Origin: Pasteurellaceae bacterium RH1A
Lineage (GTDB): Bacteria > Pseudomonadota > Gammaproteobacteria > Enterobacterales > Pasteurellaceae
NCBI GenBank assembly: GCA_012221805.1
Contig: CP015195.1
Span: 794,387 to 858,386 of the forward strand
Length of the DNA stretch: 64,000 bases
Direction of reading: 5' to 3'
The position numbers were made by a program, and so were the translations under genes. The notes under the pieces are model-generated. The model worked only from the letters and a program-made list of their open reading frames with translations. It was not told where the DNA came from and did no database searches. Below, one piece after another: positions 36,132 through 44,819 of this stretch (position 1 is its first letter; each line of letters opens with the position of its first letter).

Positions 36132-37622
36132 ATGAATAGCATCGCAGATAACAACTGTATCGTCATTTTCGGCGCCTCTGGCGACTTAACCCACCGCAAA
36201 CTGATTCCTGCCCTCTATAACCTTTACAAAATCGGCAAACTTACCGAGCATTTTTCCGTCTTGGGCGTGGCCCGTTCGGAGCTAACAGACGAGAGCTTCC
36301 GTGAAAAAATGCGTGAAGCCCTGATCAAGCACGAAAAAGCAAGCGGGGAAAGTTTAGATAATTTCTGCAAACACCTTTATTACCAAGCCATCAACACCTC
36401 AGATGCGGTGGACTACGGCAAGTTGGTTCCCCGCTTGGACGAGCTGCATGATGCCTACCAAACTGGCGGCAACACCCTCTATTACCTCTCCACCCCGCCA
36501 AGTCTTTATGGGGTCATCCCAGAATGCCTGGCTGCCCACGGTCTCAATACTGAGGAATTTGGTTGGAAGCGGATCATTGTGGAAAAGCCTTTCGGTTACG
36601 ACATGAAAACCGCCAAGGAGCTGGACGTGCAGATCCACCGCTTCTTTGAAGAACACCAGATCTACCGTATCGACCACTACTTGGGCAAGGAAACCGTGCA
36701 AAACCTCTTGGTGCTACGCTTCTCCAATGGCCTCTTTGAACCCCTTTGGAACCGCAATTTTATTGACTATGTGGAAATCACTGGGGCGGAATCCATTGGC
36801 GTGGAAGATCGTGGCGGTTACTATGATGGTTCAGGGGCCATGCGGGATATGTTCCAAAACCACCTGCTCCAAGTGCTGGCTATGGTGGCTATGGAGCCGC
36901 CGGCCATTATTAATGCTGATTCCATGCGGGATGAGGTGGCCAAGGTGCTTTACTGTCTGCACCCTTTGAGTGCGGAAGACGTGAAAAACAACCTGGTCTT
37001 GGGCCAATATGCCCCAGGCAAGGTGGATGGAGAAGAGGTCAAGGGCTACTTGGAAGAAAAGGGCGTACCGGCTGATTCCTTAACCGAAACCTATATGGCT
37101 CTGCGTTGTGAAATCGACAACTGGCGTTGGGCGGGCGTGCCTTTCTATGTGCGTTCAGGCAAACGCCTGCCAACCCGGGTGACCGAAGTTGTGATTCACT
37201 TTAAAACCACCCCGCACCCAGTTTTCAGCCAAAATGCCCCAGAGAACAAGCTCATTATCCGCATTCAGCCAGACGAAGGCATTTCCATGCGTTTTGGCCT
37301 CAAAAAACCAGGGGCAGGCTTTGAGGCCAAGGAAGTTTCCATGGACTTCCGCTATGCAGACTTAGCCTCCCCAAGTCTCTTGACCGCCTATGAACGCTTG
37401 CTACTGGATGCCATGAAGGGCGATGCCACCCTCTTTGCCCGCACAGATGCGGTACACGCCTGCTGGAAGTTCGTTCAACCGATTTTGGACTACAAGGCTG
37501 CCCGAGGCCGTGTTTATGAATACGAGGCCGGCACCTGGGGGCCAACCGAGGCCGACAAACTGATTGCCAAGCACGGCCGAGTCTGGCGTAAGCCGACTGG
37601 GGTGATGAAGAAGAAAACTTAA
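36132..37622 (+). CDS. zwf: Glucose-6-phosphate 1-dehydrogenase
   Basis: First enzyme of the oxidative pentose phosphate pathway, making NADPH. The 496-residue protein has the N-terminal nucleotide fold ([23 protein letters not shown]), the active-site block [20 protein letters not shown], and [11 protein letters not shown]. The next gene is pgl, the following pathway step. A GC-rich repeat pair with uptake signals separates them. Confidence 0.97.
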   Translation: MNSIADNNCIVIFGASGDLTHRKLIPALYNLYKIGKLTEHFSVLGVARSELTDESFREKMREALIKHEKASGESLDNFCKHLYYQAINTSDAVDYGKLVPRLDELHDAYQTGGNTLYYLSTPPSLYGVIPECLAAHGLNTEEFGWKRIIVEKPFGYDMKTAKELDVQIHRFFEEHQIYRIDHYLGKETVQNLLVLRFSNGLFEPLWNRNFIDYVEITGAESIGVEDRGGYYDGSGAMRDMFQNHLLQVLAMVAMEPPAIINADSMRDEVAKVLYCLHPLSAEDVKNNLVLGQYAPGKVDGEEVKGYLEEKGVPADSLTETYMALRCEIDNWRWAGVPFYVRSGKRLPTRVTEVVIHFKTTPHPVFSQNAPENKLIIRIQPDEGISMRFGLKKPGAGFEAKEVSMDFRYADLASPSLLTAYERLLLDAMKGDATLFARTDAVHACWKFVQPILDYKAARGRVYEYEAGTWGPTEADKLIAKHGRVWRKPTGVMKKKT

Positions 37623-37631
37623 ATCTTTTTT

Positions 37632-37800
37632 GATCCCCTCCCCCGCTTGCGGGGGAGGGTTAGGGTGGGGGGATTGCCTTTAGGTAACAAGCGGAAAGCA
37701 AAATACGAAAATTTGCAAAAATTCTCAAAAAATCATCCGCTTGTATCTTGAGCTTCGCTCAATCCCCCACCCCCGCCCTCCCCCGTAAACGGGGGAGGGA
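37632..37800. repeat. Inverted pair of GC-rich repeats with internal uptake signals (zwf/pgl gap)
   Basis: Arms 37632-37674 and 37760-37800 are reverse complements of the family CCCTCCCCCGCTTGCGGGGG. Between them AACAAGCGGA and TCCGCTTGTA form a second inverted pair, each next to TTTGCAAA-like bases. The design is the same as in the dppD/dppF gap. Confidence 0.8.
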
Positions 37801-37825
37801 GTTTAAACATACATAGGAAGCAAAC

Positions 37826-38529
37826 ATGAACACCAAAATTTTCCCAACCGCCCAAGCAGCCGTTGAACAAATAGCCCAAGAATTTAAGGCCCTTAGCCAA
37901 GAAAACCGCCCTGTGCATATCTCCCTTTCAGGCGGTTCAACCCCAAAACTTTTATTTAAAACCCTGGCCCAAGCCCCTTTTAATACTGAAATCCAGTGGA
38001 AGAACCTGCATTTCTGGTGGGGGGATGACCGTATGGTGGAACCGGCAAGCCCCGAAAGCAACTATGGCGAAGTCCAAAAGCTCCTTTTCGACCACATTCA
38101 AATTCCTGCGGAAAACATCCACCGCATTCGGGAGAAAACGAAGTAGAAGCCGAACTTGCAAGATTTTCGCAAGAATTGACCGCTTGCTTGCCAAATCTCT
38201 CCTTTGACTGGATTATTTTAGGCATGGGCACAGACGGCCACACCGCATCCCTCTTCCCCCATCAAACCAACTTTGCTGATGAAAATGTCGCTGTGATCGC
38301 TAAACACCCTGAAACAGGGCAGATCCGCATTTCCAAAACGGCTAAGTTGATTGAAGGTGCTAAACGTATTACCTATTTGGTAACAGGTAGCTCCAAGGCG
38401 GAGATCCTCAAAGAAATCCAAACCCAACCTGCGGAAGATTTACCTTACCCAGCGGCCAAGATTAAGGCTAAAAATGGACTGACGGATTGGTATTTGGATC
38501 AGGAAGCGGGGGCTTTGCTTAATCTTTAA
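37826..38529 (+). pseudogene. pgl: 6-phosphogluconolactonase, broken by a one-base deletion
   Basis: Hydrolyses 6-phosphogluconolactone, linking zwf and gnd. The first frame (37826-38146) ends RIREKTK then TAG. The second half is one frame over and contains DWIILGMGTDGHTASLFPH, the conserved lactonase motif. Adding one G to GGG at 38130-38132 restores RIRGENEVEAELARF and a 234-residue protein, the usual DevB/Pgl length. The first half has ISLSGGSTPKLLF and WWGDDRMVEPASPESNYGE. As with dppB, sequence error and true mutation are both possible. Confidence 0.9.
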
Positions 38530-38591
38530 GGTCACAAATTGTGATCTTAAACAGGGATAGGTCATTTTGAGGTCACAATTTGTGATCTCAA
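38526..38591. promoter_or_regulatory. Two tandem 25-bp palindromes after pgl
   Basis: Palindromes at 38526-38550 and 38567-38591 share the core GGTCACAA-T-TTGTGATC, flanked by TTAA or TTGA arms. The first overlaps the pgl stop. Their spacing is 41 bp, about four helical turns. They look like paired operators; the first may also serve as a weak terminator. They are not CRP sites, because the half-sites face the wrong way round. Confidence 0.5.
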
Positions 38592-38626
38592 ACTAACCAT
38601 AAAATGATAATGTGTACTTTTTTATT

Positions 38627-38743
38627 CCACGCACGGCAAGCCGTACGTGGTTACGTATAAGTGAGGGGCCTTGCCCCTCCAAGATGCAACAGGGGCAAAG
38701 CCCCTGACTTATTCGTAACCGATTGCGACGAAGTCGCTGTCGG
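38627..38743. repeat. Compound palindromic (BIME-like) repeat before the MFS gene
   Basis: Successive dyads are seen: CCACGCACGGC/GCCGTACGTGG at 38627-38650, GAGGGGCC-type hairpins at 38661-38706 enclosed by GTTACGtATAAGT / ACTTATtCGTAAC arms, and CCGATTGCGAC/GTCGCTGTCGG at 38719-38743. A partial copy of the last dyad occurs at about 50944-50966 on the other strand. No coding potential. Confidence 0.6.
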
Positions 38744-38764
38744 ACAGAAACTTAAGGAACCCCA

Positions 38765-40072
38765 ATGAACCTCAGACAAAAAATTGATAACAGCCCAATG
38801 GGCGCTTACCAGTGGGCCATTGTGATGATGGCCGCAGTGATGAACTTTTTAGACGGCTTTGATGTACTGGCCATTGCCTTTACGGCCACCAATATCACCA
38901 AGGAATTTGGCCTTAGCAAGACCGAGTTTGGTATGTTGGTGAGTGCGGGCCTTGTCGGAATGGTAATGGGATCGATGATTCTGGCCCCCCTTGCCGACAA
39001 ATTCGGCCGCCGCCCGATTTTACTTTTATCGGTTGCCTTTTCTGGCATTGGTTTAACCATTTCGGGCTTCTCCGCCTCAGCCGAAATCATGGCCTTTTCT
39101 CGCCTTATTACAGGCCTGGGCGTGGGTGGCATTTTGGTGGGCACCAATGTGATTACCAGCGAATACTCCTCCAAAAAATGGCGGAGCTTTGCCATCAGCG
39201 TCTATGCCGCAGGCTTTGGTATTGGGGCAATGGTGGGTGGCCAAATCGCCAAATCCCTGCAAGCAGCCTATACCTGGCATTCGGTCTATTTTGCGGGAGC
39301 GGCCATGACCGCCGTCATTTTTGTGGTCTTATGGATCTGGTTGCCTGAATCCATCGACTACCTCTCTTCCAAACAGCCGAAAAATGCTAAAGAACGCCTA
39401 AATAAAATTGCCCATAAATTAGGCTTTGAGGGCCGCTGGGAGCTGCCAGAACAAGTGCAAAACACTCAAGCAAAACTACCGATTTCCCAACTCTTTGGCG
39501 AAAAATACCTGCGTGCCACCCTGCTCTTATGGCTTTCTTTCTTTGCCATTATGTTCTGCTTCTACTTTATCAGCTCCTGGACACCAGCCCTCCTCAAAGA
39601 AGCTGGAATGACCGTGGAAGAAAGTATCAATGTAGGGATGATGATTTCCCTAGGCGGTGCCGGTGGCTCGCTGGTTTACGGCCTGATCGCCAGCCGCTGG
39701 TCGGCCAAAAGCGTGCTCATGCTCTTCACCGTGGCTTCATCCGCGGCCATTGTGGTCTTTATTCTTTCGGCCAATAACTTAGGCGTAGCCATGATTTTAG
39801 GCGTGGTGGTCGGCGCCCTCATTAACGGCTGTATCAGCGGCCTTTACACCATCAACCCTGCCACCTACGATGCCGACATCCGCAACACCGGCGTGGGCTG
39901 GGCCATTGGTGCCGGTCGTGCAGGTTCCGTTTTAGCCCCAACTGTGGCGGGTATGCTCCTAGATTCAGGCTGGGAAAAACAAACCCTTTATATTGCAGTA
40001 GCAGGCGTGATGCTTTTAGCAACCGTGGCCTTGGCTTTTAAGAAGTCTAGAACCGAAATCCGAGCCGCCTAA
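38765..40072 (+). CDS. MFS transporter, aromatic acid:H+ symporter-like
   Basis: A 435-residue major-facilitator protein with 12 membrane segments. The motif GLVGMVMGSMILAPLADKFGRRP between helices 2 and 3, LDGFDVLAIAF in helix 1 and SRLITGLGVGGILVGTNVITSEY in helix 4 are typical of the AAHS group (PcaK, MhpT, BenK). Substrates of that group are aromatic or other small organic acids. It is the first gene of a tight four-gene set with a tautomerase, a racemase-family enzyme and a glutaredoxin-like protein. The actual substrate is unknown. Confidence 0.85.
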   Translation: MNLRQKIDNSPMGAYQWAIVMMAAVMNFLDGFDVLAIAFTATNITKEFGLSKTEFGMLVSAGLVGMVMGSMILAPLADKFGRRPILLLSVAFSGIGLTISGFSASAEIMAFSRLITGLGVGGILVGTNVITSEYSSKKWRSFAISVYAAGFGIGAMVGGQIAKSLQAAYTWHSVYFAGAAMTAVIFVVLWIWLPESIDYLSSKQPKNAKERLNKIAHKLGFEGRWELPEQVQNTQAKLPISQLFGEKYLRATLLLWLSFFAIMFCFYFISSWTPALLKEAGMTVEESINVGMMISLGGAGGSLVYGLIASRWSAKSVLMLFTVASSAAIVVFILSANNLGVAMILGVVVGALINGCISGLYTINPATYDADIRNTGVGWAIGAGRAGSVLAPTVAGMLLDSGWEKQTLYIAVAGVMLLATVALAFKKSRTEIRAA

Positions 40073-40099
40073 CAAGCGGCCTTAAAGAGGGAAAATGCC

Positions 40100-40309
40100 A
40101 TGCCTTATGTTAATATCAAGCTCACGGGCGGAAAAGAGGCCCCAACGGTGGAGCAAAAAGCCCAATTAATTGCAGGTGTAACCGATCTTTTGGCTCGTGT
40201 GCTCAATAAGAACCCAGCAACCACCGTGGTCATTATTGATGAAATTGATATGGATAACTACGGTCTGGGCGGTAAGTCCATCACCGAAAAACGTAAGGAG
40301 CAGGCATGA
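40100..40309 (+). CDS. 4-oxalocrotonate tautomerase-family protein
   Basis: A 69-residue small tautomerase that begins MPYVNIKL, so the catalytic proline becomes the N-terminus after removal of Met. The TVVIIDEIDMDNYGLGG segment is typical of the family. Members interconvert keto and enol forms of organic acids. It lies 27 bases after the transporter gene, with AGGGAAAATGCC nearby, and overlaps the next gene by 4 bases (ATGA). Confidence 0.87.
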   Translation: MPYVNIKLTGGKEAPTVEQKAQLIAGVTDLLARVLNKNPATTVVIIDEIDMDNYGLGGKSITEKRKEQA

Positions 40310-40998
40310 AAACCCTAGGCATTTTGGGCGGAATGAGCCCTGAAAGTACAGCCACCTACTATTTGGAAATCAATCGAGCAGTTAATCAAGCCCTAGGCGG
40401 CAACCACAGTGCCAAGCTCTTACTGGCCAGTGTTGATTTTGAGGAAATTGCCACTTGCCAACGCTCAGGCGACTGGCAGCAAGCGGGCCAAATTTTGGCA
40501 AAACTTGCAAAAGACTTAGAGCAGAGTGGAGCAGAGGGCATTTTGCTTGCCACCAACACCATGCACAAGGTTGCCTCACAAATTATAGAGGCCATTAATG
40601 TGCCCTTCCTGCATATTTTGGATGTGGTCGCCAACCGTATCAAGGCCCAGGGCTTCAGCCAAGTTGCCCTACTGGGTACGCAATTTACCATGAGCGATGC
40701 CTTCTATAAATACGGCCTATTGGAGCGGGGCATCAAGCCACTTGTTCCCTCTAGTGAGGTGCAGGCTGAAATCCACCGCATTATTTTTGAAGAGCTGTGT
40801 GTGGGCAAGATCTTACCCGCCTCCAAGGACTTCTACCTGCAAACCATTGCCGATTTACAGGCCCAAGGGGCAGAGGGCGTGATTTTAGGCTGTACGGAAA
40901 TTGGCCTGCTGATTGAACAAGGCGATTCTGCCCTGCCTTTCTTTGATACTGCCAAGCTCCATTCAGACATGGCCGTTGATTTTATTTTAAGTAAATAG
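40306..40998 (+). CDS. Aspartate/glutamate racemase-family protein (YgeA-like)
   Basis: A 230-residue member of the Asp/Glu racemase family. It starts KTLGILGGMSPESTATYY. In place of the first catalytic cysteine it has threonine (ATNTMHKV), while the second cysteine is present (GVILGCTEIGLL). This Thr/Cys pair is the form known from E. coli YgeA, which racemises L-Asp or L-Glu largely in one direction. The start overlaps the tautomerase stop, so translation is probably coupled. The true substrate in this operon is unknown. Confidence 0.87.
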   Translation: MKTLGILGGMSPESTATYYLEINRAVNQALGGNHSAKLLLASVDFEEIATCQRSGDWQQAGQILAKLAKDLEQSGAEGILLATNTMHKVASQIIEAINVPFLHILDVVANRIKAQGFSQVALLGTQFTMSDAFYKYGLLERGIKPLVPSSEVQAEIHRIIFEELCVGKILPASKDFYLQTIADLQAQGAEGVILGCTEIGLLIEQGDSALPFFDTAKLHSDMAVDFILSK

Positions 40999-41009
40999 AG
41001 GAAAAAGAG

Positions 41010-41279
41010 ATGAAACCGATTGTTTACTACGCCTCTTGGTGTCCGGATACCGCCCCTTTTTTGGCTGAATTAGAGGCTTTAGGGGTAGAATATGAAGCCT
41101 TGGATATGGTTAATGATCGTCTAAATTTTAAGGCTTTTTTGAAATTAAGAGATACACACCCCGCCTTTGATGATGCCAAGCAAAAGGGCTATATTGGTAT
41201 TCCTGCTTTGGTCTTGGAGAGTGGAGAGGTGATCTTGGATAAGGATGAATTGAAAAAACTTTTAAACAAGATAAAATGA
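41010..41279 (+). CDS. Glutaredoxin-like protein
   Basis: An 89-residue thioredoxin-fold protein that starts MKPIVYYASWCPDTAPF. The active-site motif is CPDT, with a single cysteine, so it is a monothiol type. GYIGIPALVLESGEVI holds the cis-proline loop. It lies 11 bases after the racemase gene with AGGAAA before the ATG, and its stop overlaps the next start (ATGA). It probably belongs to the transporter-tautomerase-racemase unit. Confidence 0.8.
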   Translation: MKPIVYYASWCPDTAPFLAELEALGVEYEALDMVNDRLNFKAFLKLRDTHPAFDDAKQKGYIGIPALVLESGEVILDKDELKKLLNKIK

Positions 41280-41656
41280 AAAAATGTCTATATAAATTTC
41301 TGATGCTAGGTTTAGTGATATCATTATTATATTTATTCAATGAAAATTATAATCAAAACTTATTGCTAAACTATAAATTGCGAGCAGAACATCTTATTTC
41401 AATACTTGAAGAGTATAAGCTGAAGAATGGCAATTATCCAGAAAACTTAAAAAATATTCTGATAAGGTATGATATATCCAACAATGAAATGTATATTGTT
41501 AAAGAGCCAAAATTATCAGGAAGGGGAAATGTAGATTATGCATTTTATAGTGAAAATAATAGTTATTTTTTGACTATTGGTGATTATTATCCGCCAAATT
41601 TGACATATCGTTCAGATTCTAAATACTTTGAATATAATGATAATACTTTAGATTAA
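41276..41656 (+). CDS. Single-span membrane protein of unknown function
   Basis: A 126-residue protein with one N-terminal hydrophobic segment (about residues 7-22) and a polar, probably periplasmic domain. EEYKLKNGNYPENLKNILIRYDI recalls the C-terminal part of type II pseudopilins, but there is no prepilin cleavage motif. AT-rich composition sets it apart from the upstream genes. It overlaps the glutaredoxin-like gene by four bases. I do not recognise a family. Confidence 0.6.
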   Translation: MKKCLYKFLMLGLVISLLYLFNENYNQNLLLNYKLRAEHLISILEEYKLKNGNYPENLKNILIRYDISNNEMYIVKEPKLSGRGNVDYAFYSENNSYFLTIGDYYPPNLTYRSDSKYFEYNDNTLD

Positions 41657-41716
41657 ATTTTATTGATAGGCATATCTGATTTAGCATTGAAAACGTCCTT
41701 TCTCCGTTTTCACTAC

Positions 41717-41880
41717 TGCCAAATCTCCCCTAACCCCTCTTTGCTAAAGAGGGGGATCAGATTGCGAGTATTTATGTTTTATCTTTCTAAATATAGATCT
41801 TAATGAAGAAAGATGAGTTCAAATTTTGCATAATATAATTCCCCTCTTTGAGCCTTGAGGGGTTAGGGGAGATTTGGCAG
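41717..41880. repeat. Inverted pair of C/G-rich repeats before vapD
   Basis: Arms at 41717-41756 and 41838-41880 are reverse complements (CTGCCAAATCTCCCCTAACC ... and back). They belong to the same family as 5379-5513 and 25697-25816. The 276-base gap holds nothing else. Confidence 0.75.
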
Positions 41881-41932
41881 AAGAGATAACGTAGTGAGGG
41901 AGCTATTAAACGAAGATAAGATTGGAGATAAA

Positions 41933-42358
41933 ATGGATCGCACATTGATTGTTTTTGATATGGATACACATTGTTTAGAACGGAACGACCACAATCCCAG
42001 CTGGCGGAATGCCTATGCGGATATTCAGCGTATTCTGAAAAAACACGGCTTCAATAACATTCAAGGCACAGTTTATCTAAGCGAGGTCGGGATAAAACAA
42101 GCCCACGGTACACTGGCCCTACAAGAAGTCGCTGCCCGTTTTGAGTGGTTTGCCCTCTGTGCCTCTAATATCCAATTTTATGAACTAAAAGACGATTTTA
42201 ACGCCCAATTTATTGTCGAAGGCGTACAACAAGCCCGCCAAGCCTTTTATCGCTCTTTGGATAATTTACGAAAGGAATTGTTAGAAGCAGGATTAACAGA
42301 AGACAAAGTTGAGGAAATTGTCAATAAACGGCAGTTTTCTTTGCAGTATGTACAGTAA
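41933..42358 (+). CDS. vapD: VapD-family endoribonuclease with C-terminal extension
   Basis: The N-terminal 90 residues match VapD, a Cas2-like ribonuclease known as a toxin in Haemophilus: LIVFDMDTHCLERNDHNPSWRNAYADIQRILKKHGF, then GTVYL and LALQEVAARFEWFALCASNIQFY. I chose ATG 41933 with GGAG upstream. Classical VapD has about 90-95 residues; this one has 141. The extra part (about 92-141) is a helical, charged tail ending in FSLQYVQ. No recognisable VapX antitoxin is next to it. The following gene is a PIN-like protein. Confidence 0.8.
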   Translation: MDRTLIVFDMDTHCLERNDHNPSWRNAYADIQRILKKHGFNNIQGTVYLSEVGIKQAHGTLALQEVAARFEWFALCASNIQFYELKDDFNAQFIVEGVQQARQAFYRSLDNLRKELLEAGLTEDKVEEIVNKRQFSLQYVQ

Positions 42359-42378
42359 ATAATACTATGAGATAAGAA

Positions 42379-43260
42379 ATGATGAAAGATGATATTTATA
42401 TATATTTTGATTCAAATATTTTTCAGTATATGAAAAACCAACCAGCAGATATTTTCTGGAGTGATTTCATAAGAGTTTTTAATACATTGAAAAGAAAATA
42501 TAAATTTCCTTTATCCTATGCTCACTTAAGAGATCTAGCATTATCGCCTATACCGAGTTTTGATACAGGAGACATAGTGCATTTAAATAATATAACTGAA
42601 CATAATTATATATTAGAGGATTTGAGTATAATTCAACAGGATCTTAATGCTTTTTATGATAAAGAAGAAATCAAAGGAACCTTTTTCAAAAGGCAAGATG
42701 ATAATAAAACAAATAGCATTAAGGAAATAATTAATAAAAATAAATCATCTGATATGCTCTTAAAAGAGTTAATATATTTTTTACCATTAAACATTTCCAA
42801 TCCAAATGTATATAAAGAATTTAGAGTTATAATTCAAAAAATGAAAAAGGATTTTAATAAGAATTCGACTATTGATGTTGGTGGCGATCTTTTTAAAAAT
42901 CTTTTGCCTTTATTAGATTTTCTGATTTCTCAAGATGTATCTTGCTCTTCCTTTAAAGATGCTTTAAATATAATTATGTCTTTTAATGAAGCAAATAAGG
43001 AAATTGATTATAAACAAATAGAAGCTGGATACTTTTTGTTAGATTTTAATCAAAAAATGAGAGATAAGATAACTAATGGAAACACTATTAATAATATGTT
43101 GGTTGATGTAGCTCATTTATGTTATGCCAGAAAGGCAAAATATTATGTTACTGCCGATAAAAAACATTTTGAAAAATCAAAATTTTTATTTGAATGTTTA
43201 GATATTAAGGTGCAAGTAATTAGCCCAAAAGAATTTTTAAGTAAATTTAATGTTTTATAA
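42379..43260 (+). CDS. PIN-like domain protein (putative nuclease)
   Basis: A 293-residue soluble protein, very AT-rich compared with neighbours. The N-terminus has the PIN-type strand IYIYFDSNIFQY with the first acidic residue. Near the C-terminus NNMLVDVAHLCYARKAKYYVTADKKHFEKS has the pattern of the later acidic residues in PIN nucleases. Between them is a long helical insert (about 60-220) that I do not recognise. Small PIN toxins have about 130 residues, so this is not a simple VapC. It starts 20 bases after vapD and ends just before gnd. Confidence 0.65.
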   Translation: MMKDDIYIYFDSNIFQYMKNQPADIFWSDFIRVFNTLKRKYKFPLSYAHLRDLALSPIPSFDTGDIVHLNNITEHNYILEDLSIIQQDLNAFYDKEEIKGTFFKRQDDNKTNSIKEIINKNKSSDMLLKELIYFLPLNISNPNVYKEFRVIIQKMKKDFNKNSTIDVGGDLFKNLLPLLDFLISQDVSCSSFKDALNIIMSFNEANKEIDYKQIEAGYFLLDFNQKMRDKITNGNTINNMLVDVAHLCYARKAKYYVTADKKHFEKSKFLFECLDIKVQVISPKEFLSKFNVL

Positions 43261-43276
43261 AACAGGAGAAAACAAT

Positions 43277-44731
43277 ATGTCAGTAAAAGGTGATATCGGC
43301 CTTATCGGTTTAGCGGTAATGGGTCAGAACCTGATTTTAAATATGAACGACAAGGGCTTTAAGGTAGTGGCTTATAACCGTACTACCTCTAAAGTCGATG
43401 AGTTCTTAGAAGGGCCAGCCAAGGGCACCAATGTGATTGGGGCTTATTCTTTAGAAGATTTGGCTGCCAAATTGGAAAAACCTCGCAAGGTTATGTTGAT
43501 GGTGCGGGCTGGTGAAGTGGTCGATCAGTTTATCGAGGCACTTTTACCGCACTTGGAAGAGGGCGACATCATTATTGATGGCGGTAACTCCAACTATCCA
43601 GACACCAACCGCCGTGTTAAGGCCTTGGCTGAGAAGGGCATTCGCTTTATCGGTTCTGGTGTGTCGGGCGGTGAAGAAGGCGCACGCCACGGGCCGTCCA
43701 TTATGCCAGGCGGTAACCAAGAGGCCTGGGAATTTGTGAAACCTATCTTCCAAGCTATTTCCGCCAAAACCGAGCAGGGTGAGCCTTGCTGTGACTGGGT
43801 GGGCGGCGAAGGGGCTGGCCACTTTGTCAAGATGGTGCATAACGGCATTGAATACGGCGATATGCAGCTTATTTGCGAAGCCTACCAGTTCCTTAAAGAG
43901 GGCTTGGGCCTCAGCTATGATGAAATGCAGGCCATTTTCCAAGATTGGAAAAAGACCGAGCTAGACAGCTACCTGATTGACATCACCACCGACATCTTGG
44001 GCTATAAGGATGAAGATGGTCAGCCGCTGGTTGAAAAAATTCTCGACACCGCTGGCCAAAAGGGCACGGGTAAATGGACAGGTATTAACGCCTTAGACTT
44101 CGGTATTCCTTTAACCTTGATTACCGAATCTGTTTTCGCCCGTTGCGTTTCGTCCTTCAAAGATCAACGTGTGGCCGCTTCCAAGCTCTTTAACAAGACC
44201 ATCAGCCCAGTGGAAGGCGACAAGCAAGTCTGGATTGAAGCAGTGCGTAAGGCACTCTTGGCTTCAAAAATCATCTCTTACGCCCAAGGCTTTATGCTTA
44301 TTCGTGAGGCCTCTGAACAGTTCGGTTGGAATATCAACTACGGTGCCACCGCCCTCTTATGGCGTGAAGGCTGTATTATCCGCAGCCGCTTCCTCGGCAA
44401 CATCCGTGATGCCTATGAAACCAACCCAGATTTGGTTTTCTTGGGGTCAGACCCATACTTCAAGGGCATTTTAGAAAATGCACTTGGCGACTGGCGTAAG
44501 GTGGTGGCTAAATCGATTGAAGTGGGCATTCCAATGCCGTGTATGGCCTCTGCCATCACCTTCTTAGACGGCTACACCTCAGAACGTGTGCCAGCTAACC
44601 TGCTCCAGGCCCAGCGTGACTACTTCGGTGCGCATACTTACGAACGCACCGACAAACCACGCGGCGAGTTCTTCCACACCAACTGGACAGGCCGTGGCGG
44701 TAACACTGCTTCAACCACCTATGATGTCTAG
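43277..44731 (+). CDS. gnd: 6-phosphogluconate dehydrogenase, decarboxylating
   Basis: Third oxidative step of the pentose phosphate pathway. I chose ATG 43277, with AGGAG 10 bases upstream; the upstream in-frame codon overlaps the previous gene. The 484-residue protein has GLIGLAVMGQNLILNM (NADP fold), IIDGGNSNYPDT, GSGVSGGEEGARHGPSIMPGG and the active-site FVKMVHNGIEYGDMQLI. zwf, pgl and gnd lie near each other in this genome, but five to six accessory genes now separate pgl from gnd. Confidence 0.97.
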   Translation: MSVKGDIGLIGLAVMGQNLILNMNDKGFKVVAYNRTTSKVDEFLEGPAKGTNVIGAYSLEDLAAKLEKPRKVMLMVRAGEVVDQFIEALLPHLEEGDIIIDGGNSNYPDTNRRVKALAEKGIRFIGSGVSGGEEGARHGPSIMPGGNQEAWEFVKPIFQAISAKTEQGEPCCDWVGGEGAGHFVKMVHNGIEYGDMQLICEAYQFLKEGLGLSYDEMQAIFQDWKKTELDSYLIDITTDILGYKDEDGQPLVEKILDTAGQKGTGKWTGINALDFGIPLTLITESVFARCVSSFKDQRVAASKLFNKTISPVEGDKQVWIEAVRKALLASKIISYAQGFMLIREASEQFGWNINYGATALLWREGCIIRSRFLGNIRDAYETNPDLVFLGSDPYFKGILENALGDWRKVVAKSIEVGIPMPCMASAITFLDGYTSERVPANLLQAQRDYFGAHTYERTDKPRGEFFHTNWTGRGGNTASTTYDV

Positions 44732-44735
44732 CTAA

Positions 44736-44816
44736 AACAAGCGGTCAGAAATTTGCAGGTTTTTGCAAAAAACTGACCGCTTGTGGGTGCAAAAAGCAGG
44801 CCTGGCCTGCTTTTTT
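44736..44816. terminator. Uptake-signal hairpin and terminator between gnd and rnhB
   Basis: ACAAGCGGTCAG (44738) and CTGACCGCTTGT (44773) form a long inverted pair with TTTGCA-like bases inside. It is followed by the hairpin AAAAAGCAGGCC/GGCCTGCTTTTTT at 44791-44816, a strong terminator able to serve both convergent genes. Confidence 0.85.
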
Positions 44817-44819
44817 GCT

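Noticed and set aside
38176..38529. The second pgl frame as a separate short gene
   Set aside because: It starts in the middle of the lactonase fold and carries its conserved GMGTDGHTASLFP motif, so it is half of pgl.
38526..38591. Two similar palindromic units considered as a CRISPR remnant
   Set aside because: There are only two units, each strongly palindromic, with a 16-bp spacer and no cas genes nearby. They fit operators or hairpins better.
41276..41656. Type II secretion pseudopilin
   Set aside because: There is some resemblance in KNGNYPENL, but the prepilin peptidase site and the conserved N-terminal phenylalanine/glutamate are missing.
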